Source: Tetragonia tetragonoides | Taxonomy: Eukaryota > Streptophyta > Magnoliopsida > Caryophyllales > Aizoaceae | Direction: 5' to 3' | Assembly (NCBI GenBank): GCA_038025085.1 | Contig: CM076154.1 | Coordinates: 19,416,501 to 19,480,500, forward strand | Length of the DNA stretch: 64,000 nt | Shown here: positions 49,017 through 63,100 of the stretch, one piece after another | Position numbering within the stretch: position 1 is the first letter of the stretch | Layout of the letters: each line of letters begins with the position of its first letter | Program-made: the position numbers and the translations under genes | The notes under the pieces: model-generated | The model's input: only the letters and a program-made list of their open reading frames with translations | Told to the model about the DNA's origin: nothing | Database searches by the model: none

Positions 49017-51297
49017 CCCCGCTTCTAGGGTTGCATGATAAGGAATTGCCCTTATCCTACACCCCCGGGAGTTTCTCTCTCAAGAAAGGTCTCTCTTTAA
49101 GGTCTATTTTCACAGCCAACCTGGAACTGAATCACATTTGATTAGTTGCTAAGAGCAAATGAACCACAAATTGCATTGTAATTAAACAATAAAGATTTAT
49201 AGAGTATCATTATTGTACTACAGTAGAGATACATATCAGCTACAAATATCATTCGAAATTAACAAAAACACGAACAATAAACTCAACCCTTTATGTTAGC
49301 TATATTTCAACAAACTCTATTAGGTTGGTGCTTGAACTTTGAAGTGTTATCGTGCATCTCCTACACCAATTAACGGTAAGAGAAAGTTTGTGAATAAATG
49401 GCCTTAACCTATTCTAACGACAATGACTAATAATGCTTTGGCTGATAACTACAAATGATGAAATGAAGATTAAATTTAAATGAAGGGAAAGAATATTAGA
49501 TCAATGCCTATCGATGTTAGTTTGCTAAAGTAATACTTACATCAAGATAATAGCGAGTTAGTATTGCAGTCAAGTAACTTGGTGTTTCCAACCTTGGTAT
49601 CGCTAGCTCTACATGTACCTAACACACCGAATTAGTTTTAGAAAACCACCAAAGAGCACCATAAAAAGAAAAACTAATAGTAACATTTGAATGCTTAGAA
49701 CAACTTCATAAATAAAAAAAAAAAAAGGTGGTTGAATGGTATATACGAATTATGGACTTTGCTTTTTTTCCTCCCTCTACGATTGTGGCCAAATTAAATG
49801 TTGGATTGGGCGCTTGAATTTCCAGCACTTCTGTCATATGACTAAACCAAACAATAAAAACACATTTGATCAGTTATCCACCTCACAAAAGAAAACAAGA
49901 AAAAGATAATAAAAAAAAATAAAAACATAAAAGCCATAGCAGATCACATCATCACAATAAAACATCAAGCCAAAACTCTACGCAATTTGCACAATGGGAA
50001 GTTAATTAGTCTGTCTAATGTACTCCAAGTTAGCATTACCAGGACACATCTGTAGACATTGGTAAATTGTAATTTCTTTTAGACTTGGAAGCTACTATTA
50101 GAGAGAGATTTTGAAGATTCCTGCTCATACTGCTGGGCTAGGCGCAAATTTTCTGATCTTACGTTACCACCAGATAACTGTGTTACCCTCTTACAATCCC
50201 CTTAAAATGGGAGGAGTGCTTTTGAATTATTTGGAAAAAGAAAAACGAAAAAAATTTGTTTAAAATTATTCTATTGGTTGGGTAACACCAAATCAGCAAT
50301 ATAATGGTTTGTTATCGTAACACTTGGAAATTTTTTTAAGCTAGGAGTGGGTTGTAGAAGAGAGGGCGAGCAATTGAAGATTATTGTTTTAAGGAATAAT
50401 AACAAATTGTGAATGAAAAGGAAAAGAGCCCTAAATGTTAAAAAAGAAGATACTCTAGTAGTCAGTTACTATCTTTTCTTTTTTTTTTTTTTTTTTTTTG
50501 TTAGTTACTATCTTTTAGCACTCAATCACGTAACAAACTTGTCATTTTTATTGAAAAGACGGATTAAACGTGGATGTGAGGCTAACAATTAGTTAGTTTT
50601 TTTTTTTTTTTTTTGTGAAATATTTAGAGGTGGGTGTAGTTTGGTTGTAACAGATTTTATTTTATTTTTCAGATACATTTTAGGCGAAAATTGTCCAAGC
50701 TTGACATGTGGATTATTTTAGGTGAAAATTCTCCTAGCTCGCCACATGGCTAAATGCATTTTCTTTGGTTTGGTTAAAGAAAGTAATTTAAAGTACTTAA
50801 GGATACATAAGTGGACATCAAAAGGTGTCACATTTCATGGTGTCCACCATTTCTCAATATGTAGGGTTTGCATATTATGTTTCGATGAATATAACTTCTG
50901 TTTTTTCTCATTTTGCGTTCTATAAGGACTTGATGACTTAAATGTAGAATACTTAAATTCATATGAATACAGTTCCACAAATCTTTTAATGTGAGACATT
51001 GAATAAATATACGTTTTTCTTATTGTTGATGAAATTGTATGTGTTGTGAGTTATTTCAGTACACTATTTTCATTATAAAAAAACTCGCAAAGTGCTCACA
51101 TTTGTTAAAGAGATAGAATTGACAATGTAAGTTACATGAAGTGAAAGCTAAACTCTGGATCGAAGGCGTTATTTTCTCAACCAATTTGATCATATCAGAT
51201 ATGTATATTCTGGTGTAACTTATTCCTCTAAATAGGAAGCTTATATATTCTGGTGTAACTTATTTCTGTATTCTCGTGCATCAATTGCTAATACTCT

Positions 51298-51306
51298 TAT
51301 AAATAG
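51298..51306 (+). promoter_or_regulatory. TATA box of the peptide pseudogene
   Basis: TATAAATAG, conserved with 18938-18946 in copy A. Confidence 0.45.
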
Positions 51307-51479
51307 ATGAAGACCACACAAGGTTTATCAACCAAGAATTTCTAAATTCACACTCTTTTAACATTCATACCAATATCTCAAAAACTCCACCTTAATCGGT
51401 ACACATTTCTTAATTAAGAAATTAAAGCAACAAAATTTAGCTTTGCCATTGGTAAAAGTTTTTGAAGGTTTCCATCACT

Positions 51480-51702
51480 ATGACTACTCGTACAACTTTG
51501 GTTATTCTAGTATTGATGTCATGTATGTTTGTGATGATGTTTGACGGTGATGCAAGATTGGTTATGCACCTAGTCCAATAACTCATGCAACTCAAGACGA
51601 TGCTGGAGTTCAAAATGTTGTGTCTGCAACGGAAGTGCAAATAAAATTTGTGGAGTCATTTGTTTTATGCGTGTGAAGCAGCCACCTAAAGTAAATGTGG
51701 AG
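51480..51702 (+). pseudogene. Second copy of the small secreted peptide gene
   Basis: The ATG at 51480 and the signal peptide (TTLVILVLMSCMFVMMF) are kept. A net 2-base insertion after 'gcaagattggtt' then leads to TAA after 33 codons. Downstream there is also a 1-base loss (near 51630), and the original stop is changed. The leader and TATA box are conserved with copy A. A truncated signal-peptide-only product is possible but unlikely to function. Confidence 0.85.
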
Positions 51703-53505
51703 GTTCTCAATAGGGACAAAAAAACATCAGACAACCATGGAATTAAAAAGATTTTCCCTAACTGAATGATGTTTTATACAATTATAATTGCGATCAATCA
51801 TTATATGAATGGACCGTTGTACTTATTAACGCCATGCGTTAAATAAGTTTTTCTAAGGCTAATAAGTTCAAATAACGAGTGTTGTATTTAAAACTAGAGC
51901 TTAAATTAATTTAATTTAATTAAGTGAATGTATGTTTTTCGTAAATCTTGTAGTATTAAGATTTTTGCATGCGATACTAGAGGCCTAGAGGGCATGGTGA
52001 CTATGATCTACACAATGGATGTATGGAAGTGGGGCGGGTATAGGTGGGTTTCGCCTCGCGTTTGCCCTAACTGGGGCAGGTATGGGGGAGCACCAAGTGG
52101 CGATGATTTTGAAAAAGCTAAATCGTCGAGAGGTTAGAGTGGGATGGTTTGTGTTGTTCTCCCCTTGGACACCCTCCGTATCCCCGCTTCGCCTCATAGC
52201 CGCCCACCCGACATGCCTCATACCTAAGGATGGCAATGGATCGGATTCGAAGTGGATTATGCTAAATCCAAATCTAATCTAAAACTAAACGGATTCTCAA
52301 ATTACATAAGAATCCGAATAACCTTCGATTAGGGAAGATACGAAAACCTCCGAATCTAATCCATTTACTTGACTTATTTTTCCAATTTCCTTTTTTTCTT
52401 TTAAAAAAGTAAACATATATAAAATATGCTAAATAGCTAACTGTTATTTCAACTAAAATACACATGGTAAATATATTAAGGATTTAAGATACAAAGAAAA
52501 AGGTGAACATAAATACTTAATTTAAATATATTAAGGATTTAGTAATTTTTTAGAAACAATAAATATAAATTGGAGAATTCTCCAAGCTTGACATGTGGAT
52601 TATTTTAGGTGAAAATTCTTTAGTATTAGTACGTAGATGTAGATATATAGATAGATATCCAGTTTTGGGTAACTTCTTCCCTATTTCTAGAATGATTTTG
52701 AGTATGATCATCATAATGAGAAGCTAAAAAACCAGAAAATGTTCACCCAACTCGCTAGGTTGCAAAATTCAAAATCAATCAATCATGCTCATTTCTAGCT
52801 TTGGATTTGATTGTTTGCTGGTAAGTTTTGCGGACAAATCTAAACCAGGGAAAATGAGGTCAAAGCAACATAACCTGTTTCGCAACCTGGAATCATACAG
52901 GTACACCAATCTTCTTCCTTTATTTTTTTTACAAGGACGCATGCAATAGCCCACAAATCATATGCATCGGGCAAACCAATTCATCTTTGATGGACACGAA
53001 ACTGACATTAACATAAATAAATATATAAAAAAATAAATCACACTTTCAGAATCTATATATAAAAAATGTTGATATACTATATAAAATTAAAGGACAGATA
53101 TATTATGTAAGTGAGGAGAAATATAATACCTTCCTAAAGTTTGAATTTGAAAGCTTTACCTTTGTTACCTGTTCATAGTCAAATACCAAAATAAATTCAT
53201 TAGACAAATATGGGAAGAATTAAAAAAAATCAGGAACAAAGAATATGGTGAAATATTATGTATGATATTCACTAATTGATACACAAATTAAACAACAATA
53301 ACATGGCAACAAAAAGAAAATAAATTATCAGATAAAGAGAAGAAGAGAAAGAAAGAAAAAGAAAAAAAAACGTGGGGGATTGCAAACTAAATGAGAGGTG
53401 AGGATGGGTTGAAACAGGAGTATATAAAGAAGAAACAATTGGTTTTTTTTTTTTTGGACGGGTGTGTAACAAAGTAGACATTACAACCCCGAGTGGAGCA
53501 TGTAT

Positions 53506-53588
53506 GGTGGCAACCAAAAAATTGTAGCCACCGTACCAAAATAAATCTTAGCCGTTGATATTAATCTTGACTATTAATTGGGATGACC
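53506..53588 (+). repeat. Inverted repeat, left arm (83 bp)
   Basis: Aligns without gaps, at roughly three quarters identity, to the reverse complement of 56114-56196. Each arm begins with its own small hairpin (ggtggc...gtagccacc). Possibly the terminal repeats of a decayed 2.7-kb DNA transposon. Confidence 0.45.
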
Positions 53589-56113
53589 CTATAACTAACC
53601 ATAAATAAATATCGGAATTTCCATATCTAAATCTTCAATTAAGAAAATAGAATAAATAATTTACATTTTGATTAAAAGTTGTCTTGTATGCCATTCCATT
53701 ATTCCATGCCCCATATGCCATCATCATTCATTAAACATGATATACACCATCATCATCTTAAAATTAATATGACTTAAAAAAACATATCAAATTAAACATC
53801 ACTTAAAAAACAAAACATGTTAAATAATATTAACGCCTTAAGAATATAATATTAGCACATACAAAATAATATTGTGCCTCTCACATGATCATCTTCATCT
53901 TCCTCTTGAAGAACTTGGCATGTACATCCCTTATCCCCAGAAAATTAAACTTTCTAATAATTTATATTACACTAAAAATAATTCTAACCATACATGATCA
54001 TCGTCATCTTTAGTTCTCCTGAACTTCATATTCTTAAATTTGAAGAACTATAGTGAATGGCTTAAATATTTCAGATCAGGCCCAGAAAATGATTCTAACT
54101 ATACATGATCATAGTCATCTTTAGTATCCCACTTCTCCTGAACTTCATATTCTTAAATTTGAAGAACTATAGTGAATGACTTAAACATTTCAGATCATGC
54201 CCAGAAAATAATCGATGGATTTTAATTATTTAAACCAGTTTCAAATTTAGAAAATAAAAAATGAATGGATCAAACATTGAATTCGTTGTTTATCTGAAGA
54301 TCTGCTTCTTAATAATCTGAGAACATGAAAAATGTGACAGAAATCTTGATGAAATTTGTTAATGTGAATCCATTGGATTCAAGTAATGATGAAGGTTGGT
54401 TGCGATAATGGCTTCACAATGAAGGGGAGATGAAGGATGAAGACAAAGGATCAACCTTGAAGAAAAGGATAGGTTAAAATGATGCCCAACCCGTTTCATT
54501 TCCCTTAGTTATTCGGGTCATAAAATCCCCACGCCCTAGGTCTTAGTCATTTTATTTTCAATTTTCTTAATGCGCCTTGCGTTTCAATAGCGGCGTGCCC
54601 ACCTCACGCACAGTCATATTTAGTTTCGCTGAATCAAATTATTGATCACACCGTTTATGTTAGCTTTTGGAGAAATAAATAGTGTATTCTAATATCTTCT
54701 TAAGCATTTCATTTATTTTCATATTTCTATTCGTAATATAGCATAAAAGTGTACTTTTAAATTGAAGACAAATTAAACACATCGATAAATAGCTTCGACC
54801 ATTAACATTAAAGTTCTCAACCAACAATACATCCAATAATGGAAGAAGCTAATATAATATTGGACTTATCCCAACCAACTAGATGAAACTTAGTAGAGTA
54901 ATCTAACCATTTAATAAAATTAAATAACTTAAATAGCTATTCCATTCAACAACGTTGAAAATATTGATTACTTTTTACATTAATCTTATCACAACGAGAA
55001 TATGCGAGCGGATGAACTTACTACTTCCACACATTATACTTTTTCGTGGTAATTAAATTACGCACTATTACCGGTGTTATATTAACCACGAACCAATTAT
55101 ACAATATTCATTGAATCTTTTAATCACATTTTTCTTTCAACGCGTGTAATTCAAACACTTTGAAAGGGAAAGCGGCGGATCCACTTATAACATACAGACA
55201 TGGAGTTAGGGTTTTCAACCCGAATGATGGAGATCATAAACCGCTTAGAATTAGGGTCAAAATATTTTATTTATTAAAAAATACAATTAAAAAACAAGAA
55301 GGTTGATGATAATCGTATCTCAAGAACAAACTCATCCATGTCTGGGTAAGGTTCATCCATGGCAGTTTACTGCTCATAACAAAAACAATGGTTGTATGAA
55401 TTTAATGCTTAAAATGAGTCTATTTTATAAATAAACAAAAACAAAAACAAGAAGGTTGATGATAACCATAACTTAAGTGCAAACTGATCCATGGTTGTCT
55501 GTGAGCAAGGTTCATCAATGGAAGTTAGTTGGTGAACACCTCCATTAAAATCGATTCAAATATTTTGGAAATTTTTCGTTACAGCGATATTAATCATGTT
55601 CATCATCTAATTATGTCAAATTTATACATTCGAACGATGATTGCATCTGAAAATTTATTTGAAAATTCATTTGATAAAACATGGTTGAATGAATATATAT
55701 TTTACAACGTTATTAATCATGTTTATGATCTTATTTGGTCAGATTTATATATTAAACGATGATAATTGAATCTGAAAAATTATTTTAACATTCAGTCGAT
55801 ACAATATGGTTGAATGAATATATGGTTTATAGCCATATTAATCATGTTTATAATATAATTTGGTCATAATTATTTTCCTATTAATTGTCATTTTCAAAAC
55901 ATATTAAAAATGAATATATGTCATGTATATAGATGATAAGTATGTTACTGCCACGATGATGGTATGGTGAACGGAATGGTGAAAGGCATGCCATACATTA
56001 AATTATTAATTTTCTATTTAGATTGATTTGCTTTCCTTGATTTCGATTTTTAGTTATAACAATTATGCGAGGTTAAATATGGTTAGTTATTGGGTCAATG
56101 CAATCAACAGTTT
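53589..56113. other. AT-rich DNA with local tandem repeats, no gene
   Basis: A tandem pair of about 110 bp at 53979-54083 and 54084-54210 ('tacatgatcat...cctgaacttcatattctt'). A pair with 'aacaagaaggttgatgat' at 55291 and 55445. A triple of about 122-126 bp with 'taatcatgttyat' at 55591, 55713 and 55839. Nothing coding is convincing. Confidence 0.6.
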
Positions 56114-56196
56114 GGTCAATGCAATCAACGGTAGAGATTGATATGGACGACCGAGATTCGTTTTGCTATGGTGGCTTCATTTTGCTGGTAGCCACT
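56114..56196 (-). repeat. Inverted repeat, right arm (83 bp)
   Basis: Partner of 53506-53588. It abuts, and may overlap, the 3' end of the LINE remnant to its right, for which no poly-A tail is found. Confidence 0.45.
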
Positions 56197-59067
56197 ATAT
56201 ATTTTGTACAACCCCGAGGGCATATTCCTTGCATTAACAGCAAGTGATTGAGCACTCTTAGTAAGGATACGCGGACAGAAACTAATACAAACACATTGAA
56301 ATAAAGCTAGAATACTATTAAACTGACTACTAAATTTAAGCAAAATAGGATAGCTTGTCTGCCTTCCAATGAGCTACTCAACAAGAATCAAGCAGTCTGT
56401 CTAGATATCAACGTGAAGCCATTGACGAGATTGAGCCAAAACAAGGGCTTGTAGTAGAGCTTCAGCTTCTGCCTGCAATGCATTTTCTGTATAAAAGGAA
56501 AAACTTGATGATGTAAAATCGCTCCCGATTTTGCATAAGCAACAAGACATGCTCCTGCTCTAAGAGAGCAAGCTTCCCAAGAAACATCTATCATCAATCG
56601 AACACGACAACAAGCAGAATCCCACCCTATTAAGAATCTTGAAGGTGGTGTGCTTGATAAATTCTCCCGCGGCTCTAAATCTGGAGAGCCACATAGCTGC
56701 TTTGTAAATGGTCTAGCAACCTTTTCATCTCTATAAAAAAGTTCCCAAGATGTGAGAATTTTATGACTAAAAGAAGCTAGCATAAAGCACTTCATTCCTA
56801 TGCCACCATATTGCCCACAATCCAGCCATTAAATAATAAACTTGATCAAACAATTCAGACCTGTAAATCTTGCAAACCCGAATCCAGCTAGTGCACCACT
56901 CAACAATAGTAAGTTGCGTCCCTTGCTCCGCACATAACCCCAGACGTGAACTCTTCCATATTCGCCTGAAAAATGTACAATTCCTGAAGGTATGTTCCCT
57001 TGTTTCCATTATCTTTTAAGTTCATGGAGACAGAAAGGACAATAATATTGAGCAGACATATTACACCTATAAAGTTCGAAACCAAGAGGTGAAGCATTAT
57101 TAAACAGGGGCCACGCAAATGTTTTTCATCTTGGATGCATCTTTTCATGCCATAGAAACTTCCAATTGAAGTTATTTATGCCATTTGGGGTCAAAGGTTC
57201 TGCATCAAATAAAGAAGCATATCCTCTTTTAACTGTATAACTTATTTGAGGGGTCCCTGGCCAATAAATAGAGTCTTGTTGAGGTACAGATGGAAGTTTG
57301 ATGGCAGTAATCCTTCTAACCCACTGAGAGGGAATAATTTGAGCAAGAAGGTTCAAATTCCATTCCTGAGATGGTAATATAAAATCGCAAACTTTCTGGT
57401 ACTGAGAAACAACATGTTGAGTGACCAGGTTAGCTGGAAGCGCATCTCCTTGAATCTACAGATGGGTCCAAATATTAATAGATTTACCATCTCCAACTGA
57501 CCATCGACATGTAGATCTCAATAGCTCAAAACCCATGGAATTCCTCTCCATCCCCATGTAATATTGTTTTTTGTGAAACAAGCAGGATCAAATAAGCAAT
57601 CATGAGTAATATGATACCTGGAAGTAAATATTTTTGCAAAAAGGGAAGTTGGCTGATCAATAATCCTCCATGCTTGTCGAGCCAGTAAAGCTTGGTTAAA
57701 ACTTCTGGCATCCCTAATACCCAGTCCACCAAGTCCTTTAGGCCTGGTGATGAATGTCCATTTTCTCCAATGCATAGGTGATTTTTTCTTTGGAGAGTTA
57801 CCCCACCAGAATTTGAAGATAATAGAATTGAGTTTAGTGGTAATGCTCAAAGAAAGGCGAAAGACTCACATAACAAACATAGACATAGTTGAGAGCACAA
57901 CCGAGATAAGGGTAAGTCGCCTAGCTGGAGAAAGATACAAACTAGTCCACGAATTAAGTCGAGTCTTGATCTTATCCACTAACGAGTGAAAAATATCCTT
58001 CTTTAATCTACCAAACTCAGTCGAAATACCCAGGTAAACTCCAAGAGAATTAGCAACCCTCATTTTGGTGATACCTCTGAAAATCCTTTTGAACTTAGAA
58101 GGCATATTAGGACTCATAGTGATATTAGATTTATCAAGATTGATAATCTGTCCTGGGCACTCACAAAATTTTTGAATATAATTCATTAAGGCATGACACC
58201 CTGGGATTATAGCCTTAATGAAAAAAGCAGAATCATCTGTAGATAATAGATGCGAAATATTTGGAGAACCTTTTGCTACTTGTAATCCCCGAAAGAGATC
58301 CAAGCTCTCTTGTTTAGATAAATAACTAGATAGAGCTTCTGCACAAAGAATAAATAGATAGCGCGAAAGCGGATCGCCTTGACGGAGGCCACATTGTGGT
58401 GCAAAGGAAGCTTGGGGAATACCATTAATTAAGATAGAATAGGACACTGATGTCACACAATTCATAAGAAGTTGTTGCCAATGCAAAGGGAAACCAATAT
58501 GTGTAAGGATTGTTTTGAGAAAATTCCAATTAACCCTGTCATTTTACTCATATCCGCTTTAATGGCCAATTTGAACAAACCTCCTTTCTTTGTTCTTCGG
58601 ATATTTTCAAGTAATTCATGGGCAATAAGAATATTATCGTAGATTAATCTCCCAGGAACAAAAGCTCCTTGGAAGTGACTAATAAGATCAGGCATAGTGG
58701 ATTTTAATCTATTGGTGATGCATTTTGCAAAGATTTTAAAACAGACATTACTTAGACTAATAGGCCTATACAGACTCACCTCCAGTGGATGTTCAACCTT
58801 TGGGATGAGCGTAATAACTGTTTTGTTGATCTCCTTCAAGATATGACCCAAGTTAAGAGCAGATAAAGTAGCAAGAGTAACATCCTCCTTAACATGTTTC
58901 CAGCACTTTTGATAAAATACTGCAGGTATTCCATCTGGACCCAGCGACTTCAATGGACCCATCTGAAATATAGCCTTGCGAACTTCCGACCGAATAAACA
59001 GTTTGTTAATCAGCTCTAAATGGGCAGTATTAAGCTTTCGAGTCATACTACCAATAACCTCTTGCAT
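56197..59067 (-). pseudogene. LINE ORF2 of a second family, truncated and decayed
   Basis: Fragments in order on the minus strand: reverse transcriptase (59067-58462: VRKAIFQMGPLKSLGPDGIPAVF, LIPKVEHPLEVSLYRPISLS, FQGAFVPGRLIYDNILIAHE), a frame change at the AYD region, then LRQGDPLSRYLFILCAEALS and LLSTDDSAFF (58486-57866), where FADD is expected but S-T-D-D is found. The thumb follows (KFWWGNSPKKKSPMHW, 57850-57518), then zf-RVT-like pieces and a C-terminal RNase H-like segment (56795 to about 56210, with DVSWEA as the start). It lacks the endonuclease and ORF1. It differs clearly from the two related LINEs at 32581 and 44033. Confidence 0.85.
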
Positions 59068-60144
59068 AACTAATGATCCACTGAAGTACCCTCATATTGC
59101 CTAACTTGAGTGCTCAGGACATAATAATATGTGTTACTGAAACCCAAACTCATACTGCCTAACGTGAGTTTTAATGAAACTCTATTTGCATATTGATATT
59201 TGCATTTTGATTCAGTTGTTGAAATGATAACTAATTCTAACGGTATTCATATTCTTCATTTATTATATTATCCATCACATAAAATCATTGAGAAAAAAAT
59301 CATTTGCCTATGTAGCATGCCTTAAAACTCTCGAAAACAGCCATCTTTATGTATATACATTGATTGATTGGTTATGTTCAAATGTGATGGGTTGATATTT
59401 ACATTATGTTAAACTTAATAGTTGCCACTTAGGATTGCAAGGGTGGAAATAAGTCTTATCCACGATGAACTATGTAAAATTTGAGTTGAGCAACATAATG
59501 ACGGTGATAAATTTAAATGATTGCTTAACGTCGTGCCTAGAAAGAGATGTATTTAATTCAATACAAAATGAATTACCTTAGATGTATTAGTGTATTTTTT
59601 TGGTTAGTTTAATAGGACATATTTTCGATTTTTTTTATTAATATAGAATTTTATTTTAATCCGCTATTTAAAAAAAAATTCGTGAGAACAAATTTGTTAT
59701 TAAACTAGTGAACCCACTCTAATATTTTTTTAGATTCGTCACTGATGATAATTTGAGATTATTTTTTTTGTACCTCTCAAATTTGAGATTATTTTTATCG
59801 ATTTTTTCTTATAATTATTGTGGTTGAATTACTATCTTTTAAGTGTGAAAATTAACATGGGAGGGTAGAAGTACTGGCTTATTCATTTCATTTACAAACT
59901 TTACCATGGTAATGGAATAGAAATCTCTAGACTCCCGTTCTAGATTCTTACTAATATTCCTTTTCTCTCTCCTTCCAATCCAAGTCAACAAACTACCAAA
60001 ATCCAAAACTCTCTTCTCTCTCTCTTTCTTAATCTTCTTCCAGTCCCAGACCTTTCCCGGCAACAACAACAGAAAAAACCCACCAAAACCAAACAATCCC
60101 TAACAACATATAATATAAATTTAAACAAAAAAAGAAAATTGAAA
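59068..60144 (+). promoter_or_regulatory. Intergenic DNA and promoter/5' UTR of the stress protein gene
   Basis: AT-rich and featureless to about 59850. A CT-rich stretch (59950-60060) and an A-rich leader lie just before the ATG at 60145. No strong TATA box is singled out; 'catataatataaat' at about 60107 is too close to the ATG to be certain. Confidence 0.4.
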
Positions 60145-63100
60145 ATGAACCCAATCCCAAAACCTGACCCTGATCACCCTGTGGTTATCGAAACCCAACC
60201 CACTTCCCCCCGCCACCCCATCACCGCCACCCACGGCGGATCTCACGGTGGTCCTACTGGCGGCGCCACCCGCCGCAAAGTCGGCTTACCCGTTGACTTA
60301 AGCGACGAAAGCGCCTTCGCGGTCCGGTGGGCGGTCCAGAACTACCTCCGTCCCGGCGATGACGTAACCGTCATCCATGTCCGCCCCACCTCTGTCCTCT
60401 ACGGCGCCGATTGGGGCTCCATCGCCTTCTCGGGCGATAACTCCGGCGACGGAGAAGTTTCCGGCGAGGGTGAGTTTTCCGGCGAGGAGAAGAAGAAGCT
60501 GGAGGATGATTTCGACAGTTTTACGGCGGCGAAGATAGAGGAGATGGCGGCGCCGTTAGCCGAGGGGGGAGTACAGTATAAGGTGCATGTAGTGAAAGAT
60601 CATGATATGAAAGAGAGGTTGTGTTTGGAGATTGAGAGATTGGGTATGAGTGTTGTGATTATGGGAAGTAGAGGGTTTGGGAGAATGAGAAAGAGTAGTA
60701 AAGGGAGATTAGGGAGTGTTAGTGATTATTGTGTTCATCATTGTGTTTGTCCGGTTGTTGTTGTTAGGTTTCCTGATGAGGTGAGAGAAAGTGGTGGTAC
60801 TAAGGATGATGAGGTGGCGTTTCATGATACAACTGATCAGGAGCACTTGCACAAAGGTCTTTTAACTCGTATCTCTTATCTCTTATCTATTCGTCTTGGT
60901 TGAAATAAGTTGAATTAATTTTGATATTGTGATGATTTGTTATCTGATGATGAATTTCTTTTATTGCATTTTGTGGATGTTTATGGTTTACTAGTTGGGT
61001 AGTTAGACAAGCTAGTAGCTATGTCGAGACTTGAGAGAGTCCGAGAGAGGAAAAACCAACTGACTGAAATGTGGTGCTAGAAAAGCTAGGAGCTATATTG
61101 TATGGTAGGGAAACAGGAAGCAGAAACGAGGAAGAGCAAGTGCTGTGTGAGACCAACTCACACTAAAATGGGATTGCTATTTAGTTATGTAGGGGGAATC
61201 ATGGAAACGCTAAATTGAAAAAGAAATTTGAAGGGTGGCAAAAAGAGAAAGCAATCGATTTGCCTAGAAACCCAAAGTTCTTCTCGTTGACTATTACTAA
61301 TATAATTAAATGTAATTACAAATAGATAAGTTGTAGAGTAGAATTAGGTTGCGCATTTCTCTGGTTTAGTGTATAAGTTCGAAAACCACAACCAAAAGTG
61401 AGAAGATAAAGATAATTCTAGGATTTCAAAGGTCCATGATTGAGAAGTTATTGAGGAGATGTGTTTGGAGACCTTGAATTTCGAGTTTCATGTGTTCCAA
61501 TGAAACAAGGTAAGAGACATAAAAGCTAGAATTGAAACTGTTCTTATGCACAGAAGCAATGGTCATAATGTTAGTTTGTTACAAGATTGATGTATCTAGC
61601 AGTTCCCAGGGTTAGAACTATTAGAGAACCCTTCCTAGAAGGTGGCTTTGATATTTTAATGCCTTCGATGTTTTAATGCCTTTAGTGTGTAATCTGCAAG
61701 GTTATTGTTAATAATATAATTACATTTACCTAAAAAATATGACTTTTTGGGTGTTGGATTTTGTTAATACTCGATTGCTCAAGTAGATTGCCTTAGGATT
61801 TGAGTTATATATCTCCATTTTGTGTTGCTAGTATGCTCAAATAAGTGGAGGTCCAGATATGAATGGAGAATTCTACCACTTGGAAGGGATGATGGGGTTT
61901 CAACATGATGGGATCAGCTATTGCAATGATTCCGTTTTCTGGTGTCCTCAATTACTCGTTATCTTTTATCCTGAGTTTGCTCCAACAACAAAGAGGAAGG
62001 GGTTTGCAGCATTTAATTTGAGCAAATATGGCTGCAAAAGCTTTTACATATCCTTTATTTGATTTTCTATAATGTTGAGGACTATGTTGAGTTAGGGAAA
62101 ACATCTCTAAACGGGTATAGAGCAAACGTCACATCTGAAGACCATAGATGAGTTTAGTTCGGAAAAATAGATTGATTATTCCTTGTCAAAGTTTGTAGAG
62201 GATCGAGTTCTGATGCACCTGAGAGACCTCTGCTTTGATTTGCACTTGAGAGTACCTTATTGACAGCTGATGACTATAACCTAGAAAGGAGAAAATATCT
62301 GTCTTCCCAAGCTTTGTGTACTTGAGCCATGTTCAGGCCTTGAGGGAAGTGTTGCCAAAGTTGTTTTGATTCTATTCTCTGGAAGTAATAGGGAAGTGCT
62401 GATACAGAGGTTGTTACAGTAGATAATGCCTTGTTCAAGACAGGACAGGATTGGATATTGCCCTGAACTGCAAATCCAATTACACAAAAGGCTTTAGAGG
62501 CGTTATTGTATCTCTCTTTCAACTGTCTGTATATGCTTTAAGGGAGATTATCTTTTTGGGACTGCGGAGAGACCAAGAAAATATTCATAAATGCATTGCC
62601 ACTGGTTCACTTTGAAGACATGCTAGTCTCTTCAATTTTGGAATGTTCTTCAGTGGAACATAAGAATGATGCTAGTGCTTCAATGTTTACCTTGGGAAAT
62701 TTCCTGCCTATGTTCATTTACAGTGACATCCTTTCTCTTATACGCGTGAGCGTACAAACGGCTGTAGTTAATGTCTAAGAGGAGTTGGGGGTTCATTACT
62801 TCATTTGCACTCTCCTCCCAATCTTAAGTTGTCTTCTCGTGGGCGTTTTCTTGAAAACAGCCAGAAATAAGCACGACAACAATTTTCCATCCATGTAATA
62901 TATTTTGTCAGATACTTTTTGAAATCCCTTTCTTCTTTTACATCTGGTGGTTTCATTCTGCATAGCCACACTAGCTCTTCTTTGATGGCATTGTGGATAA
63001 CCTCTGATATCAATGCTCATCTGAATCTTGTCCTTGTTTATCGGGGTCTGTTTTGTTTTTGAGCAGTTTCTCATCTGTTATAGCAAATGCTTTGATTGAC

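Larger units (their letters stand above)
44022..49147 (-). mobile_element. L1-type LINE, nearly full length
   Basis: The body is about 44033-49136 on the minus strand, with a poly-A of 14 (poly-T at 44034-44047). Flanks TTTGATTACTT (44022-44032) and TTTGATTAGTT (49137-49147) look like an 11-bp target duplication with one change. ORF1 and ORF2 are both present but interrupted. The 3' end has a 'cttcctagaaggtg' motif shared with the LINE at 32581-35757, so they belong to one family. Confidence 0.85.
43284..53083. repeat. Segmental duplication, copy B
   Basis: Collinear with copy A (see 16624-41209). It is interrupted between 43846 and 49567, where copy A is continuous ('gcattttgcagtcaag' near 17190), by a LINE and its immediate flanks (43847-44032 and 49137-49567, which have no match in copy A). 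It contains the pseudogene copy of the small peptide gene at 51480. Confidence 0.85.

Noticed and set aside
61859..62062. 67-codon + strand frame inside the long intron
   Set aside because: No motif, no splice or promoter support; probably chance.
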